A DNA stretch of 64,000 nt, from the NCBI GenBank assembly GCA_024693365.1, contig JAILLF010000017.1, positions 41,353 to 105,352 of the forward strand, written 5' to 3'. A program made the position numbers and the translations under genes. Each line of letters opens with the position of its first letter. Position 1 is the first letter of the stretch. Below are positions 34,993-43,638 of this stretch, in pieces. Source of the DNA: Acetatifactor sp. (GTDB lineage Bacteria; Bacillota; Clostridia; Lachnospirales; Lachnospiraceae). The notes beneath the pieces are model-generated. The model saw only the letters and a list, made by a program, of their open reading frames with translations, had not been told where the DNA came from and made no database searches.

Positions 34993-36978
34993 TTACTCCA
35001 TGTCCCGAAGATGCTTCTTCAATTCGATCATCTGGTCACGAAGCTCAGCTGCGCTCTCAAAATCAAGATCCGCTGCTGCCCGTTGCATCCTCTTTTGTAC
35101 TTCACCGATCAGCTTCTCCAGTTCCTTCTTGCTCATCGATTCCGGATCCTTTTCAAAGCGCATTTCCTCCTTGGCCACCGCCTTGGAGATGCTGATGAGA
35201 TCACGCACGGCCTTCTTTATCGTCTGCGGCGTGATGCCGTTCTCGTCGTTATATTTTTGCTGGATGGCGCGACGCCTGTTCGTCTCGTCGATGGCCGTCC
35301 GCATGGAATCCGTGATCACGTCCGCGTACATGATGACGTGCCCCTCCGCATTACGCGCCGCACGTCCAATCGTCTGGATCAGGGACGTTCCGCTTCGAAG
35401 GAAGCCTTCCTTGTCCGCGTCCAGGATCGCGACGAGGGAAATCTCAGGTATGTCAAGACCCTCCCTAAGCAGGTTGATGCCGACCAGCACGTCAAACACG
35501 TCCAGTCGCATGTCCCTGATGATCTGGGCACGCTCCAGCGTGTCAATGTCTGAGTGCAGGTACTTCACGCGGATCCCGACCTCTTTCAGGTAATCCGTGA
35601 GGTCCTCCGCCATGTGCTTTGTCAGCGTTGTCACAAGAACCTTGTTATGCTTTGCAACCTCTTTATTGATCTCGCCCACAAGATCATCGATCTGCCCTTC
35701 CACGGGACGCACGCTCACCTCAGGATCCAACAGTCCCGTGGGACGGATGATCTGCTCCGTGCGAAGGAGCTCGTGCTCCTCCTCATATTTCGAGGGCGTT
35801 GCGGAAACAAACAGCATCTGATCGATATGCGCCTCAAACTCCTCAAAGTTCAGGGGCCTGTTGTCAAGTGCCGATGGCAGGCGGAAGCCATAGTCCACCA
35901 GCGTCGTCTTTCTGGAGCGGTCGCCGTGGAACATGGCGCCGATCTGCGGGATTGTCATGTGTGACTCGTCAATGATGATAAGAAAGTCATCTGGAAAGAA
36001 GTCCATCAGCGTCATGGGCGGATCCCCGGGCTTTGAGCCCACGAGATGCCTCGAATAGTTCTCAATTCCGGAACAAAATCCCGTCTCCCTGAGCATTTCC
36101 ACGTCGAAATTGGTCCTCTCGGAGATGCGCTGTGCCTCGATCAGCTTATCCTCCGACTTAAAGAACTTCACGCGTTCTTCCAATTCCTTCTCAATATTGT
36201 CGCAGGCAATCTTGATCTTTTCCGGCGCAACGACGTAATGCGAGGCGGGGAAGATCGCAACGTGCTGCAAGGTTGCGTGAACCTTTCCCGAGAGCGGTTC
36301 CACCTGTGCAATGCGGTCGATCTCGTCGCCAAAGAATTCCACGCGAATGAAATAATCTCCGCCCTCTGCGGGATAGATCTCAAGAACGTCGCCCCTTACG
36401 CGGAACGTGCCACGTTCCAGGTCCAGATCATTCCTGACGTATTGCATGCCCACAAGATCCCGAAGTACCTGGTCCCTGTCCTTCACCATGCCGGGGCGAA
36501 GGCTCACGACCATGTCCTGATACTCGTCCGGACTGCCCAGTCCGTAAATGCAGGACACGCTGGCCACGACCACCACGTCGCGCCGTTCCGTCAGAGAAGC
36601 CGTCGCGGAAAGACGCAGCTTGTCGATCTCGTCATTAATGGATGAATCCTTTGCAATGTAAGTGTCTGACTGCGGCACGTACGCCTCAGGCTGATAGTAA
36701 TCATAATAAGACACAAAATACTCCACGGCGTTCTCCGGAAAAAATTCCTTGAACTCCCCGTAGAGCTGCGCAGCAAGCGTTTTATTGTGTGCGATGACGA
36801 GCGTCGGCTTATTCAATGCCGCGATTACGTTCGCCATGGTAAACGTCTTTCCCGAACCGGTAACGCCAAGCAGGGTCTCAAACTGATTTCCCGCGCGGAA
36901 CCCGTCCACTAATTCCTTGATCGCCTGGGGCTGATCCCCCGTTGGCTGATATTCCGAATGCAAAGCAAAATGATCCAT
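34993..36978 (-). CDS. uvrB: Excinuclease ABC subunit B
   Basis: 661 residues, the usual UvrB length. Helicase motifs: [18 protein letters not shown] (Walker A), [16 protein letters not shown] (DESH), [21 protein letters not shown] motif seen as [14 protein letters not shown], and [14 protein letters not shown] (motif VI). The beta-hairpin region includes [19 protein letters not shown]. The C-terminal UVR domain is [20 protein letters not shown]. It receives damaged DNA from UvrA and recruits UvrC. The start at 36978 is chosen because an extended -10 lies at 37010-37018; the longer frame to 37044 would begin before it. Confidence 0.97.
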   Translation of the reverse strand: MDHFALHSEYQPTGDQPQAIKELVDGFRAGNQFETLLGVTGSGKTFTMANVIAALNKPTLVIAHNKTLAAQLYGEFKEFFPENAVEYFVSYYDYYQPEAYVPQSDTYIAKDSSINDEIDKLRLSATASLTERRDVVVVASVSCIYGLGSPDEYQDMVVSLRPGMVKDRDQVLRDLVGMQYVRNDLDLERGTFRVRGDVLEIYPAEGGDYFIRVEFFGDEIDRIAQVEPLSGKVHATLQHVAIFPASHYVVAPEKIKIACDNIEKELEERVKFFKSEDKLIEAQRISERTNFDVEMLRETGFCSGIENYSRHLVGSKPGDPPMTLMDFFPDDFLIIIDESHMTIPQIGAMFHGDRSRKTTLVDYGFRLPSALDNRPLNFEEFEAHIDQMLFVSATPSKYEEEHELLRTEQIIRPTGLLDPEVSVRPVEGQIDDLVGEINKEVAKHNKVLVTTLTKHMAEDLTDYLKEVGIRVKYLHSDIDTLERAQIIRDMRLDVFDVLVGINLLREGLDIPEISLVAILDADKEGFLRSGTSLIQTIGRAARNAEGHVIMYADVITDSMRTAIDETNRRRAIQQKYNDENGITPQTIKKAVRDLISISKAVAKEEMRFEKDPESMSKKELEKLIGEVQKRMQRAAADLDFESAAELRDQMIELKKHLRDME

Positions 36979-37009
36979 GATACACCTTCCCGTTTTTCGC
37001 CCTATTTCC

Positions 37010-37018
37010 AGTATAGCA
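37010..37018 (-). promoter_or_regulatory. Extended -10 promoter of uvrB
   Basis: The minus strand reads TGCTATACT, an extended -10 (TG-n-TATACT), 32 bases before the uvrB ATG. The -35 position falls inside the preceding terminator stem, so termination and initiation share DNA. Confidence 0.55.
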
Positions 37019-37029
37019 GAAACGACAAA

Positions 37030-37068
37030 GAAAGTACAGAGCAAATCGAATGTTTGTTCTGTACTTTC
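37030..37068 (-). terminator. Terminator after the S41 protease gene
   Basis: A 16-bp stem, GAAAGTACAGA(A/G)CAAA with its complement and a seven-base loop, follows the S41 stop codon by 30 bases on the minus strand and is followed by a T-rich stretch broken by G and C. The long stem makes it a probable terminator despite the imperfect T run. It may also work on the plus strand. Confidence 0.7.
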
Positions 37069-37098
37069 TCTCCCTTTTGTCTAATTCCTAATTCCCTC

Positions 37099-38448
37099 TT
37101 ATTTTGCCTGCTTCATCAAATCAGCCAGCACTTCTTTTGCTTTCTCGAGCTGATTGTCGATCGGATTCTCTTCATCGTAATACTTTTCACTGTCAAATTC
37201 GCAAACCACGTCGGGTTCAATGCCAACCTTGTGAATATTTCTTCCGTTCGGCGTGAAATATCCGCTCGTGGTGATCTTGATGGCAGATCCGTCCCTCGCG
37301 GGAAAAATGGTCTGAACGATACCCTTTCCGTAGCTCTTGGTACCGACAAGCGTCCCCTTCTTGTAATCTTGGATGGCGCCCGCAAGAATCTCGGAAGCAC
37401 TTGCGGAATTTCCGTCGATCAGTACCACCAACGGAATCTGGATCTCTTTATTTCCCTTGCTCTTATAATACTGCTTATTGCCTTCCTTGTCTTCCGTGTA
37501 AACGATAGTTCCCTTCGGCAGGAGGTTTTGCGCGATCTGTACCACGGTAGCAAGATTTCCGCCGGGATTTGCCCTGAGATCCAGGATCATTCCCTGCATC
37601 CCCTGTGCGTACAAATCATCCATGCCGTCCAGGAACTGCTTGGTCGAAACGTCGTCAAACTCCGTAAGCTGCAGATACCCCATCTTGTCATCCAACATCT
37701 TATACTCTACGGTAGGCGTCTCCACCTTTCCTCTCGTTGCGGTTACGTCCTTCTGCTCGCCGTTCCGGATGATGGTGAGCACCACGTTTGTGTTCTCCTC
37801 GCCCTTAATGCAGGAAACCACCTCCGTAAGCGTTTTTCCATGCGTCAGTTCGCCATCGACCTTATAGATCAGGTCATCCGTCTTCAATCCGGCCTTTTCC
37901 GCAGGGCTCTGCTTAAAAATGGTACCCAGCTTTGGCAGCTGCGTCTCCTCATCAATGCTCACGTACGCGCCGATGCCGTAGTAGATGCCTTCCGCGCCCT
38001 GCATCAGATCATTATATTCCTCAGCAGTATAGTATTCCGTATACGGATCTCCCAGGGAATTCATCAGTCCCCTGTAGATTCCATTCTCCAGCTGCTCATC
38101 CGTCACTTCATCCAAGAAAAACTTTTCGCGAATGGCTTCCACAAGACCGTCAATTTTGGTGACCATGTCATCCGTTACAAATCCGTCACTGCTAACCTTC
38201 GTGGTCTTTTTGTTGGTCTTTTTCGTGGAAGTGGCCGTGGTCTCTTCCGCATCCTCATCGGCTTTTTTTGCAGACACGTTTCCGGCCTGCCAATATACAA
38301 GAATGATCACGCATGCGATCACCAACGTGCCGATCATGCCTACGACGATGCCGCCAATAAAGGTTCCTCTGTCCTTTTTCTTCTTCGTTTGCCCTTGTCT
38401 TACCGACTGATAAGAATCCATGTCCTGATATTGATTATTTTGATCCAT
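37099..38448 (-). CDS. C-terminal processing protease, S41 family
   Basis: 449 residues. A short cytoplasmic start, one membrane segment (GGIVVGMIGTLVIACVIILVYW) near residues 32-52, then outside: a PDZ domain around residues 145-230 (YYGIGAYVSIDEETQLPKL, ADEK-type GLKTDDLIYKVDGE) and the S41 catalytic core. The nucleophile Ser is in IDGNSASASEILAGAIQDY, and the general-base Lys in GTKSYGKGIVQTIF. It cleaves membrane or wall-associated proteins at their C-termini. It follows ftsE, ftsX and the M23 gene on the same strand, so it may control the amount of the hydrolase. AAAGGAG lies ten bases before the ATG. Confidence 0.93.
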   Translation of the reverse strand: MDQNNQYQDMDSYQSVRQGQTKKKKDRGTFIGGIVVGMIGTLVIACVIILVYWQAGNVSAKKADEDAEETTATSTKKTNKKTTKVSSDGFVTDDMVTKIDGLVEAIREKFFLDEVTDEQLENGIYRGLMNSLGDPYTEYYTAEEYNDLMQGAEGIYYGIGAYVSIDEETQLPKLGTIFKQSPAEKAGLKTDDLIYKVDGELTHGKTLTEVVSCIKGEENTNVVLTIIRNGEQKDVTATRGKVETPTVEYKMLDDKMGYLQLTEFDDVSTKQFLDGMDDLYAQGMQGMILDLRANPGGNLATVVQIAQNLLPKGTIVYTEDKEGNKQYYKSKGNKEIQIPLVVLIDGNSASASEILAGAIQDYKKGTLVGTKSYGKGIVQTIFPARDGSAIKITTSGYFTPNGRNIHKVGIEPDVVCEFDSEKYYDEENPIDNQLEKAKEVLADLMKQAK

Positions 38449-38503
38449 TTTCTGCCGTCTCCTTTACTCTTTGCATCAATCCTTTGTCCGGCAATCAAGT
38501 GTT

Positions 38504-39739
38504 TTACGGTAACGTAATATAATCCGTCGGAGATACGTACTCTCCGTCTTTTCTCACGCTAAAATGTAAGTGATTTCCCGTGGATCGTCCAGTGGAACCA
38601 ACAAGCGCAATGGTATCACCCTTGCTGACCACCGCATTCGCCTGAACCTTCAGCGTCGACGCATGCATGTAGATCGTATACAGATTGTCACCGTGATCGA
38701 TCATCACGTAGTTACCCATGGTCGGGCTGTATGCTGCGGCAACCACCACGCCGTTGTATGCGGCATAGATTGCCGTTCCCTTCGGTGCCGCAAGGTCTAT
38801 TCCGTTATGGAATTGCTTCACCTTCAGGATGGGGTGAATGCGCCATCCGTAGGGATCACTAACCCTTGTGTAGGATGCCAGCGGGAACGTAAAGGTACCG
38901 CCGTCATAGGTTCTCATGACGGAAAGGCGCTTTCTGTCTGCCTCGATGGCCAACTCCAAAGCCTTGATTTCTTCGTCCTGCTGCTTGATCATGGCCTCGT
39001 ACTCTTCGATGGCCTTTTCCTTATTTTCGATGTCAGACTGATATGCTTCGATGTCACGCTTTTTTTGTTCCATGAAAATCTCAAGCGTATTCTGCTCCAG
39101 CTGAACGTTTTCCTTCGTCTGGTCCAAAATCTCCTTTTCGAGTTCCAGCTGTCTTTCACAGAGTTCCACGTACTTACGGTAATTCTGGAAATTTGTCCAC
39201 TGCTCCTTATCATAAGTGACCAGCTTCTCCATGAACTCGGCCCTGTTGAGGAAATCGCCGATGCCGGATGCGCTTAACAGCAGATCAGACATCAGATTGC
39301 TTCTCTTCTCATACATTTGCTGCGCGCGGACGATCATACTGTCCATCTGCCCTTTTTCACGGGCGAGGGCATCCTCCACCTGAGCCTGCGTCTCCGTGAT
39401 CTCGGCTTCCTTCGAGGTAATCTGCTCCTTCAGGTCATTCATGCGCTGTTCAATCTGGGCAATCTGATTATCCAACTCCGCAATGTAATTGTTTAGGTCC
39501 TTCTTCTTGGACTCCAGGCTCTTTTTGATCCCTTGTACGTCGCTTAAATTCTTTTTTAGGCCATTCTTTTCTTTTTCCGCCTTTGAAATTTGTTCCTGCT
39601 TTGCCCTGATGCTCTCCAGAATGGAAGCGTCCCCACTCTTTGCGGCACTTCCCATCATCACGTCGCCGTGCCAGGTTGCCAAGAACAATAACGTCAGGCT
39701 AAGCAAAAGAAATCGCCTCGTTATTCTCTTTTTTCTCAT
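38504..39739 (-). CDS. M23 peptidase with long coiled coil (EnvC/PcsB-like role)
   Basis: 411 residues. A signal peptide (about 1-32, ending near GSAAKSGDA) precedes a coiled coil of residues 40-265, broken by LSASGIGDFLNRAEFM in the middle. The C-terminal LytM/M23 domain has the zinc ligands: QFHNGIDLAAPKGTAIYAA (H and D) and GNHLHFSVRKDG (HxH), plus MHASTLK. All ligands are present, so it should be an active endopeptidase, unlike EnvC itself. Placed directly after ftsX, it is the likely hydrolase partner switched on by FtsEX. The ribosome site is weak. Confidence 0.9.
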   Translation of the reverse strand: MRKKRITRRFLLLSLTLLFLATWHGDVMMGSAAKSGDASILESIRAKQEQISKAEKEKNGLKKNLSDVQGIKKSLESKKKDLNNYIAELDNQIAQIEQRMNDLKEQITSKEAEITETQAQVEDALAREKGQMDSMIVRAQQMYEKRSNLMSDLLLSASGIGDFLNRAEFMEKLVTYDKEQWTNFQNYRKYVELCERQLELEKEILDQTKENVQLEQNTLEIFMEQKKRDIEAYQSDIENKEKAIEEYEAMIKQQDEEIKALELAIEADRKRLSVMRTYDGGTFTFPLASYTRVSDPYGWRIHPILKVKQFHNGIDLAAPKGTAIYAAYNGVVVAAAYSPTMGNYVMIDHGDNLYTIYMHASTLKVQANAVVSKGDTIALVGSTGRSTGNHLHFSVRKDGEYVSPTDYITLP

Positions 39740-39776
39740 ACGTTACCACTCTTACGGTGCAAGTAATTTACGGTGT

Positions 39777-40751
39777 CTATACTCTAAGATGCTTTCTCAC
39801 GGAGAACATGCTCCCCAGGAAGCCTATTCCCACGCCAAGCAAAAGACATACCGGCGTAAGGAAGGAAAAGATCGTTTCAACAGGCAATAAGCCCAGGCGC
39901 GTCATGAGCATGGGGAATCTTTTTACCAGATAATCTGACGCATATTGATACATGTGAAACATCGCGATCAAAGGAATCCCGGCTCCGAATAATCCAATGA
40001 TCATGCCCTCGATCACGAAGGGAGAACGTACAAGAAAATCCGTTGCTCCGATGTACTTCATGATGCTGATTTCCTGGGCGCGGATGGCAATGCCCGTCGC
40101 TACCGTGTTGCTGATCAGGAAAATGCTGACCGCAAACAACAGCGCGATCACGCCGGCAGAAACGTAGGCAATGATTAGGTTTGTGCCGGTGAGAGTCGTT
40201 GCGGTGGACTCGTCGGCATTTACCTTCCGGACCTCGGGCAGACTATTCAACCAAGTGACAAGGTCATTCTGAAGACTGACGTCACTCAAAAATACTTCAT
40301 AGCTGTTTTCTCCGCGAAGCGGATTGTCTTCATATCCAACGGCATAATCTGGGCCGAAGTATTCAGGACCGAACGTCGCCCATGCTTCATCATCGCTGAT
40401 AAACTTCACCTCAGAAACCTCAGGTCTTGCAGCAATCTCCGTCCCGATCTCTTTTAAGCGGACGTCAGAAGGAATCATTCCTTCCGGATGGGTGTAATCT
40501 TCCCAGTGCTCCACGCCCTCCGTAAGGTAACACAGGTCATATTCCGAATGAAAAAATACGGTAACAGACACGCCTTCCTCCGCCTTCATAACCATGTGGC
40601 GGAAATTCGTAACGATGGCATAAAATGCTCCAAACAAGAACAGACAAGCCGTGATCGTAGCCACGGACGCCAGGGAAAAAAGCTTATTACGCATGATATT
40701 CGCTATGCCCTGACGAAATACGTATACCAATGAATTAATCTTCCTCAACAT
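39777..40751 (-). CDS. ftsX: Cell division protein FtsX
   Basis: 324 residues with the FtsX layout: one membrane segment (LFSLASVATITACLFLFGAFY) near residue 30, a large extracellular loop to about residue 195 (with EVSEVKFISDDEAWATFGP), and three further membrane segments including GVIALLFAVSIFLISNTVA and IEGMIIGLFGAGIPLIAMF. EISIMKYIGATDFLVRSPF is the conserved FtsX cytoplasmic loop. The ATG at 40751 overlaps the ftsE stop codon region by 17 bases; GAGG lies nine bases upstream. FtsX relays ATP use by FtsE to an outside hydrolase. Confidence 0.93.
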   Translation of the reverse strand: MLRKINSLVYVFRQGIANIMRNKLFSLASVATITACLFLFGAFYAIVTNFRHMVMKAEEGVSVTVFFHSEYDLCYLTEGVEHWEDYTHPEGMIPSDVRLKEIGTEIAARPEVSEVKFISDDEAWATFGPEYFGPDYAVGYEDNPLRGENSYEVFLSDVSLQNDLVTWLNSLPEVRKVNADESTATTLTGTNLIIAYVSAGVIALLFAVSIFLISNTVATGIAIRAQEISIMKYIGATDFLVRSPFVIEGMIIGLFGAGIPLIAMFHMYQYASDYLVKRFPMLMTRLGLLPVETIFSFLTPVCLLLGVGIGFLGSMFSVRKHLRV

Positions 40752-41478
40752 ATTCACCATCCTCTTGATCACTTACAATCACGCCTTTTTTCAGCGCGAT
40801 CACGCGCTTACGCATGCTGTTAACGATCTCTCTGTTGTGCGTGATCATGATCACGGTCGTCCCCTGGGCATTGATCTCCTCCAAAAGCTCCATAATGCCC
40901 CATGCATTTTGCGGGTCAAGATTACCCGTCGGCTCGTCGGCCAACAAAATGGCAGGCTGATTGATCAGAGCTCTCGCCAGTGCGACTCTCTGCTGCTCTC
41001 CTCCGGACAATTCCCGGATTTTCGCCTTATATTTTCCTGCAAGTCCCACTGTCGCAAGGATGGTGGGCACGTTCTTTCTGATCTCTTCCGTGGGAACTTC
41101 AAGGATTCTCTGTGCAAACGCCACGTTCTCGTAGACGTTCCGATCGGTCAGCAAACGGAAATCCTGGAATACCACGCCGATCTGACGACGGTATTTCGGG
41201 ATCTGGTAATGCCGAAGCTTCCCGGCATCCTGCCCCATCACGTAGACGCTTCCCTCGGAAGCCTTCAGCTCCCGGAGCAGCAGCTTGAACAGCGTAGATT
41301 TACCTGCGCCGTTCTCACCAACGATAAACACAAATTCCCCTTTTTTTATGCTCAAGTTTACGTCGCTTACCGCAGCCACGCCTGCAGAATAAGTCTTGCT
41401 GACGTTCTCCAGATAAATGATGCCTTTCTCTTCAATAAATTCCTGTCTTTCTCTTTCTTGTTCTTCTTTTTTGCTCAT
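40735..41478 (-). CDS. ftsE: Cell division ATP-binding protein FtsE
   Basis: 247 residues, an ABC ATPase: Walker A GENGAGKSTLFKLLL (the usual Ser before GAGKS is Asn), Q-loop VVFQDFRLLTDRNVYENVAF typical of FtsE, signature LSGGEQQRVALARAL and Walker B ILLADEPTGNLDPQN. An N-terminal extension of about 18 charged residues (MSKKEEQERERQEF) precedes the family start IIYLENVSKTYSAG. The only in-frame Met before the domain is at 41478; the longer frame to 41583 reads through a hairpin. A weak GGGAAG precedes the start. FtsE works under FtsX in division-site wall hydrolysis. Confidence 0.94.
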   Translation of the reverse strand: MSKKEEQERERQEFIEEKGIIYLENVSKTYSAGVAAVSDVNLSIKKGEFVFIVGENGAGKSTLFKLLLRELKASEGSVYVMGQDAGKLRHYQIPKYRRQIGVVFQDFRLLTDRNVYENVAFAQRILEVPTEEIRKNVPTILATVGLAGKYKAKIRELSGGEQQRVALARALINQPAILLADEPTGNLDPQNAWGIMELLEEINAQGTTVIMITHNREIVNSMRKRVIALKKGVIVSDQEDGEYVEED

Positions 41479-41538
41479 AACTTCCCGTATTCTTTCGATA
41501 TTTTTTGTTTCTCGAATGCACCGCAAGCACAAACTCAC

Positions 41539-41571
41539 GGGCTCCCATCTAATTAGACGAAATGGGGGCCC
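41539..41571. other. Hairpin between the PucR-type regulator gene and ftsE
   Basis: GGGC-T-CCCAT / ATGGG-G-GCCC with a 13-base loop, interrupted by one mismatch. It starts 20 bases after the regulator stop codon on the minus strand. No T run follows, so it is either a poor terminator or a structure in the ftsE leader. Confidence 0.5.
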
Positions 41572-41590
41572 GGCTAGTTCCATTTTGGGA

Positions 41591-42673
41591 TCAATATTCC
41601 ATGCTTTCCATGTACTTCATGTATTTTACTACCATCAGCGCGATCTTAAACGTGATGGCGTCCTCAAAGACGCGCAGATCCAGATTTGTCGTCTTCTGAA
41701 GCTTATCTAGGCGATAAACCAACGTATTTCTGTGGATAAAAAGCTGACGTGACGTTTCAGACACGTTCAGGCTGTTCTCGAAAAACTTGTAGATCGTGGA
41801 CAACGTCTCCTCGTCAAACTCATCCGGGCTCTTTCCGCCGAAGATTTCGCGGATAAACATTTTACAGAGCGGGATGGGGAGCTGATAGATCAAGCGTCCA
41901 ATGCCAAGCTCACTGTACGCGACAATGTCCCTGTCGTCAAAGAAGATTTTCCCTACGTCCAGCGCCATCTTTGCTTCCTTGTAGGAACGGCTGACCTCCT
42001 TGATCTCCTGGATTACCGTGCCGTATGCGACGCGAACCTTCAATCCCTCCTTCTGCAGGAAGGCGCAAAGAGATTTTGCAGACTTATCGATCTCCTTTGC
42101 GGCATTGACGTCCGTCAAGTCCTTTACCACAATCACGTTATTCTCATCCACGGCCGTGATAAAGTCTCGGCTGTTTGAGCCAAAATGATTTCTCGTCAGC
42201 TCCAGGGCATTATTGTCCTTACGGTTGCCCGTCTCAACGATCATGACAACCCTGGCCACGTCCGTCTGAATGTGCAGCTTTTTGGAACGGCTGTAGATGT
42301 CCACCAGCAATAGATTATCCAACAGAAGGTTCTTGATAAAGTTATCCTTGTCGAATCTTTCCTTATAGGCCACCAGAAGATTTTGGATCTGGAATGCGAC
42401 CATTTTACCGATCACGTACACGTCCTCACCGCTGCCGGCCACGATCAATACGTATTCCAATTGCTGCTCGTCAAAAATTTTAAAATACTGATAGCCTTGG
42501 ATTTCCTGGGAATCCGCAGGCGAGGTTGCAAACTCAACCACGGCCTTCGCACAGTTCCCCATGTCGATGGTGCTGGCAACCTCTTTGCCATCCACGTCCA
42601 TGACGCACAGCTCGATTCTGGCAATCCCTTTTAACCCATCAATCGTATTCTGAAGTATCTGATTCGAAATCAT
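41591..42673 (-). CDS. PucR/CdaR-type (sugar diacid) transcription regulator
   Basis: 360 residues. The N-terminal putative sugar-diacid recognition domain starts MISNQILQNTIDGLKGIAR and includes GNCAKAVVEFATSPADSQE. A middle GGDEF-like or regulator domain follows. The C-terminal helix-turn-helix reads FFENSLNVSETSRQLFIHRN and TLVYRLDKLQKTTNLDLR, the PucR-type end. Relatives sense glycerate or similar acids. This CdaR name is unrelated to the c-di-AMP regulator at 20697. The ATG at 42673 has AAAGGAG nine bases upstream, and a good promoter lies at 42717-42745. It may control neighbouring sugar genes or act alone. Confidence 0.87.
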   Translation of the reverse strand: MISNQILQNTIDGLKGIARIELCVMDVDGKEVASTIDMGNCAKAVVEFATSPADSQEIQGYQYFKIFDEQQLEYVLIVAGSGEDVYVIGKMVAFQIQNLLVAYKERFDKDNFIKNLLLDNLLLVDIYSRSKKLHIQTDVARVVMIVETGNRKDNNALELTRNHFGSNSRDFITAVDENNVIVVKDLTDVNAAKEIDKSAKSLCAFLQKEGLKVRVAYGTVIQEIKEVSRSYKEAKMALDVGKIFFDDRDIVAYSELGIGRLIYQLPIPLCKMFIREIFGGKSPDEFDEETLSTIYKFFENSLNVSETSRQLFIHRNTLVYRLDKLQKTTNLDLRVFEDAITFKIALMVVKYMKYMESMEY

Positions 42674-42716
42674 GTGTACACGCTCCTTTGCGTCCCAAAA
42701 TAAACCGTATAAAACA

Positions 42717-42745
42717 TTTATACCAAAAACAGCTAAAAAAAGCAA
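42717..42745 (-). promoter_or_regulatory. Promoter of the PucR-type regulator gene
   Basis: On the minus strand TTGCTT (42740-42745), 17 bases, TATAAA (42717-42722), about 45 bases before the ATG at 42673. Confidence 0.65.
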
Positions 42746-42749
42746 TAGC

Positions 42750-42794
42750 TTTTTGTGCAATTTTTCTTGCGATGCAAGTCATAATGCACAAAAA
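42750..42794. other. Two-part dyad between GDPD gene and regulator gene
   Basis: Outer arms TTTTTGTGCA / TGCACAAAAA (10 bp) enclose an inner hairpin CTTGC-GAT-GCAAG (5 bp) with symmetric unpaired stretches. It lies 17 bases after the GDPD stop codon on the minus strand and ends next to the regulator's -35 box. It may be a two-way terminator or an operator. A small AAAAAGC/GCTTTTT hairpin follows at once. Confidence 0.55.
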
Positions 42795-42811
42795 ACCATG
42801 GAAACGATTGA

Positions 42812-43636
42812 TCACCCCTTGGGTGTAAAGCTGTCAAAGATCATCACCTGAAAATCGGGTCTGGCCTGCTCGAGCTCTTTCTGGCTCTTGATTGTCCAGG
42901 CTGCGTTCACCACCGGATAGAGTCTTCTGAGAAGCCGGTAAGAAAACTGCTCTCTTTGGGAATGCTTGTAAGCGATAAAATCCGGTCTGGAAAAAACATT
43001 AAAAATCATGCTCGTCATGACCAGCTTTTGATAAAACGGCCTGCCCGCCTCCTCCACGAAATAATTCATGGAAAGCTGCCCGCGAAGGATTTGCGGATAA
43101 TGCCTCCTGACCCACCACATCAGGATTGGGTGAAAAGATTCCATACAGTAAAGGCCATGATAGCTTTCCAGCCGTTTGCACGCCATCTTTGTCGCCCGGA
43201 AGCAACGGCCCTCCGACTTCATCTCGATGATCAGGGGCACCTTGCCGTCTGCGATCTTTAACACGTCGTCAAACAGCGGGATCGTCTCTTCCGTTCCTAA
43301 AAGACGGAGCTGCAAAAGCTCTGCGTACGTAAGATCCGTCAGTTTTTTCTTCACGCCGCACATACGCATCAGGGACTGGTCATGAAACACCACCAGCTTT
43401 CCGTCCTTGGTCAGCTGAAGATCCATTTCCATTCCGTAGCCTGCCTCCACGGCCTTTCGGAAGGCAGTCAGGGAATTCTCCGGAATCCCTTTTTTTGCAT
43501 CATGAAGACCGCGATGGGCGATCAAAACCTTTTCAAAGGGGCGCATGCCCTTGCGCCTCGGCTTATTGGGCCCCAACATCCACAGATACAAGAGGGGCGA
43601 CCACGACAAAATCAGTAAAATGCTCATCCAAACCAT
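42812..43636 (-). CDS. Glycerophosphodiester phosphodiesterase (GDPD)
   Basis: 274 residues. One N-terminal membrane segment (SILLILSWSPLLYLWML) anchors the protein; the GDPD domain begins VLIAHRGLHDAKKGIPENS (catalytic His and metal ligands), then EMDLQLTKDGKLVVFHDQSL with the second His, and PLIIEMKSEG. It should split glycerophosphodiesters to glycerol-3-phosphate and an alcohol, or trim wall teichoic-type polymers; the side of the membrane is not clear from sequence. GGAG lies nine bases before the ATG, which is two bases after the cvfB stop codon. Confidence 0.9.
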   Translation of the reverse strand: MVWMSILLILSWSPLLYLWMLGPNKPRRKGMRPFEKVLIAHRGLHDAKKGIPENSLTAFRKAVEAGYGMEMDLQLTKDGKLVVFHDQSLMRMCGVKKKLTDLTYAELLQLRLLGTEETIPLFDDVLKIADGKVPLIIEMKSEGRCFRATKMACKRLESYHGLYCMESFHPILMWWVRRHYPQILRGQLSMNYFVEEAGRPFYQKLVMTSMIFNVFSRPDFIAYKHSQREQFSYRLLRRLYPVVNAAWTIKSQKELEQARPDFQVMIFDSFTPKG

Positions 43637-43638
43637 GA

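Noticed and set aside
37047..37060. LexA-type box (GAAC-N4-GTTC) upstream of uvrB
   Set aside because: The minus strand reads GAACAAACATTC, with one mismatch in the second half-site, and the bases are part of the terminator loop and stem. Too weak to claim.
36958..38517. 519-codon plus-strand frame opposite the S41 protease
   Set aside because: The minus strand codes a complete S41 protease with catalytic Ser and Lys. The plus-strand frame has no domain, and it crosses a terminator stem.
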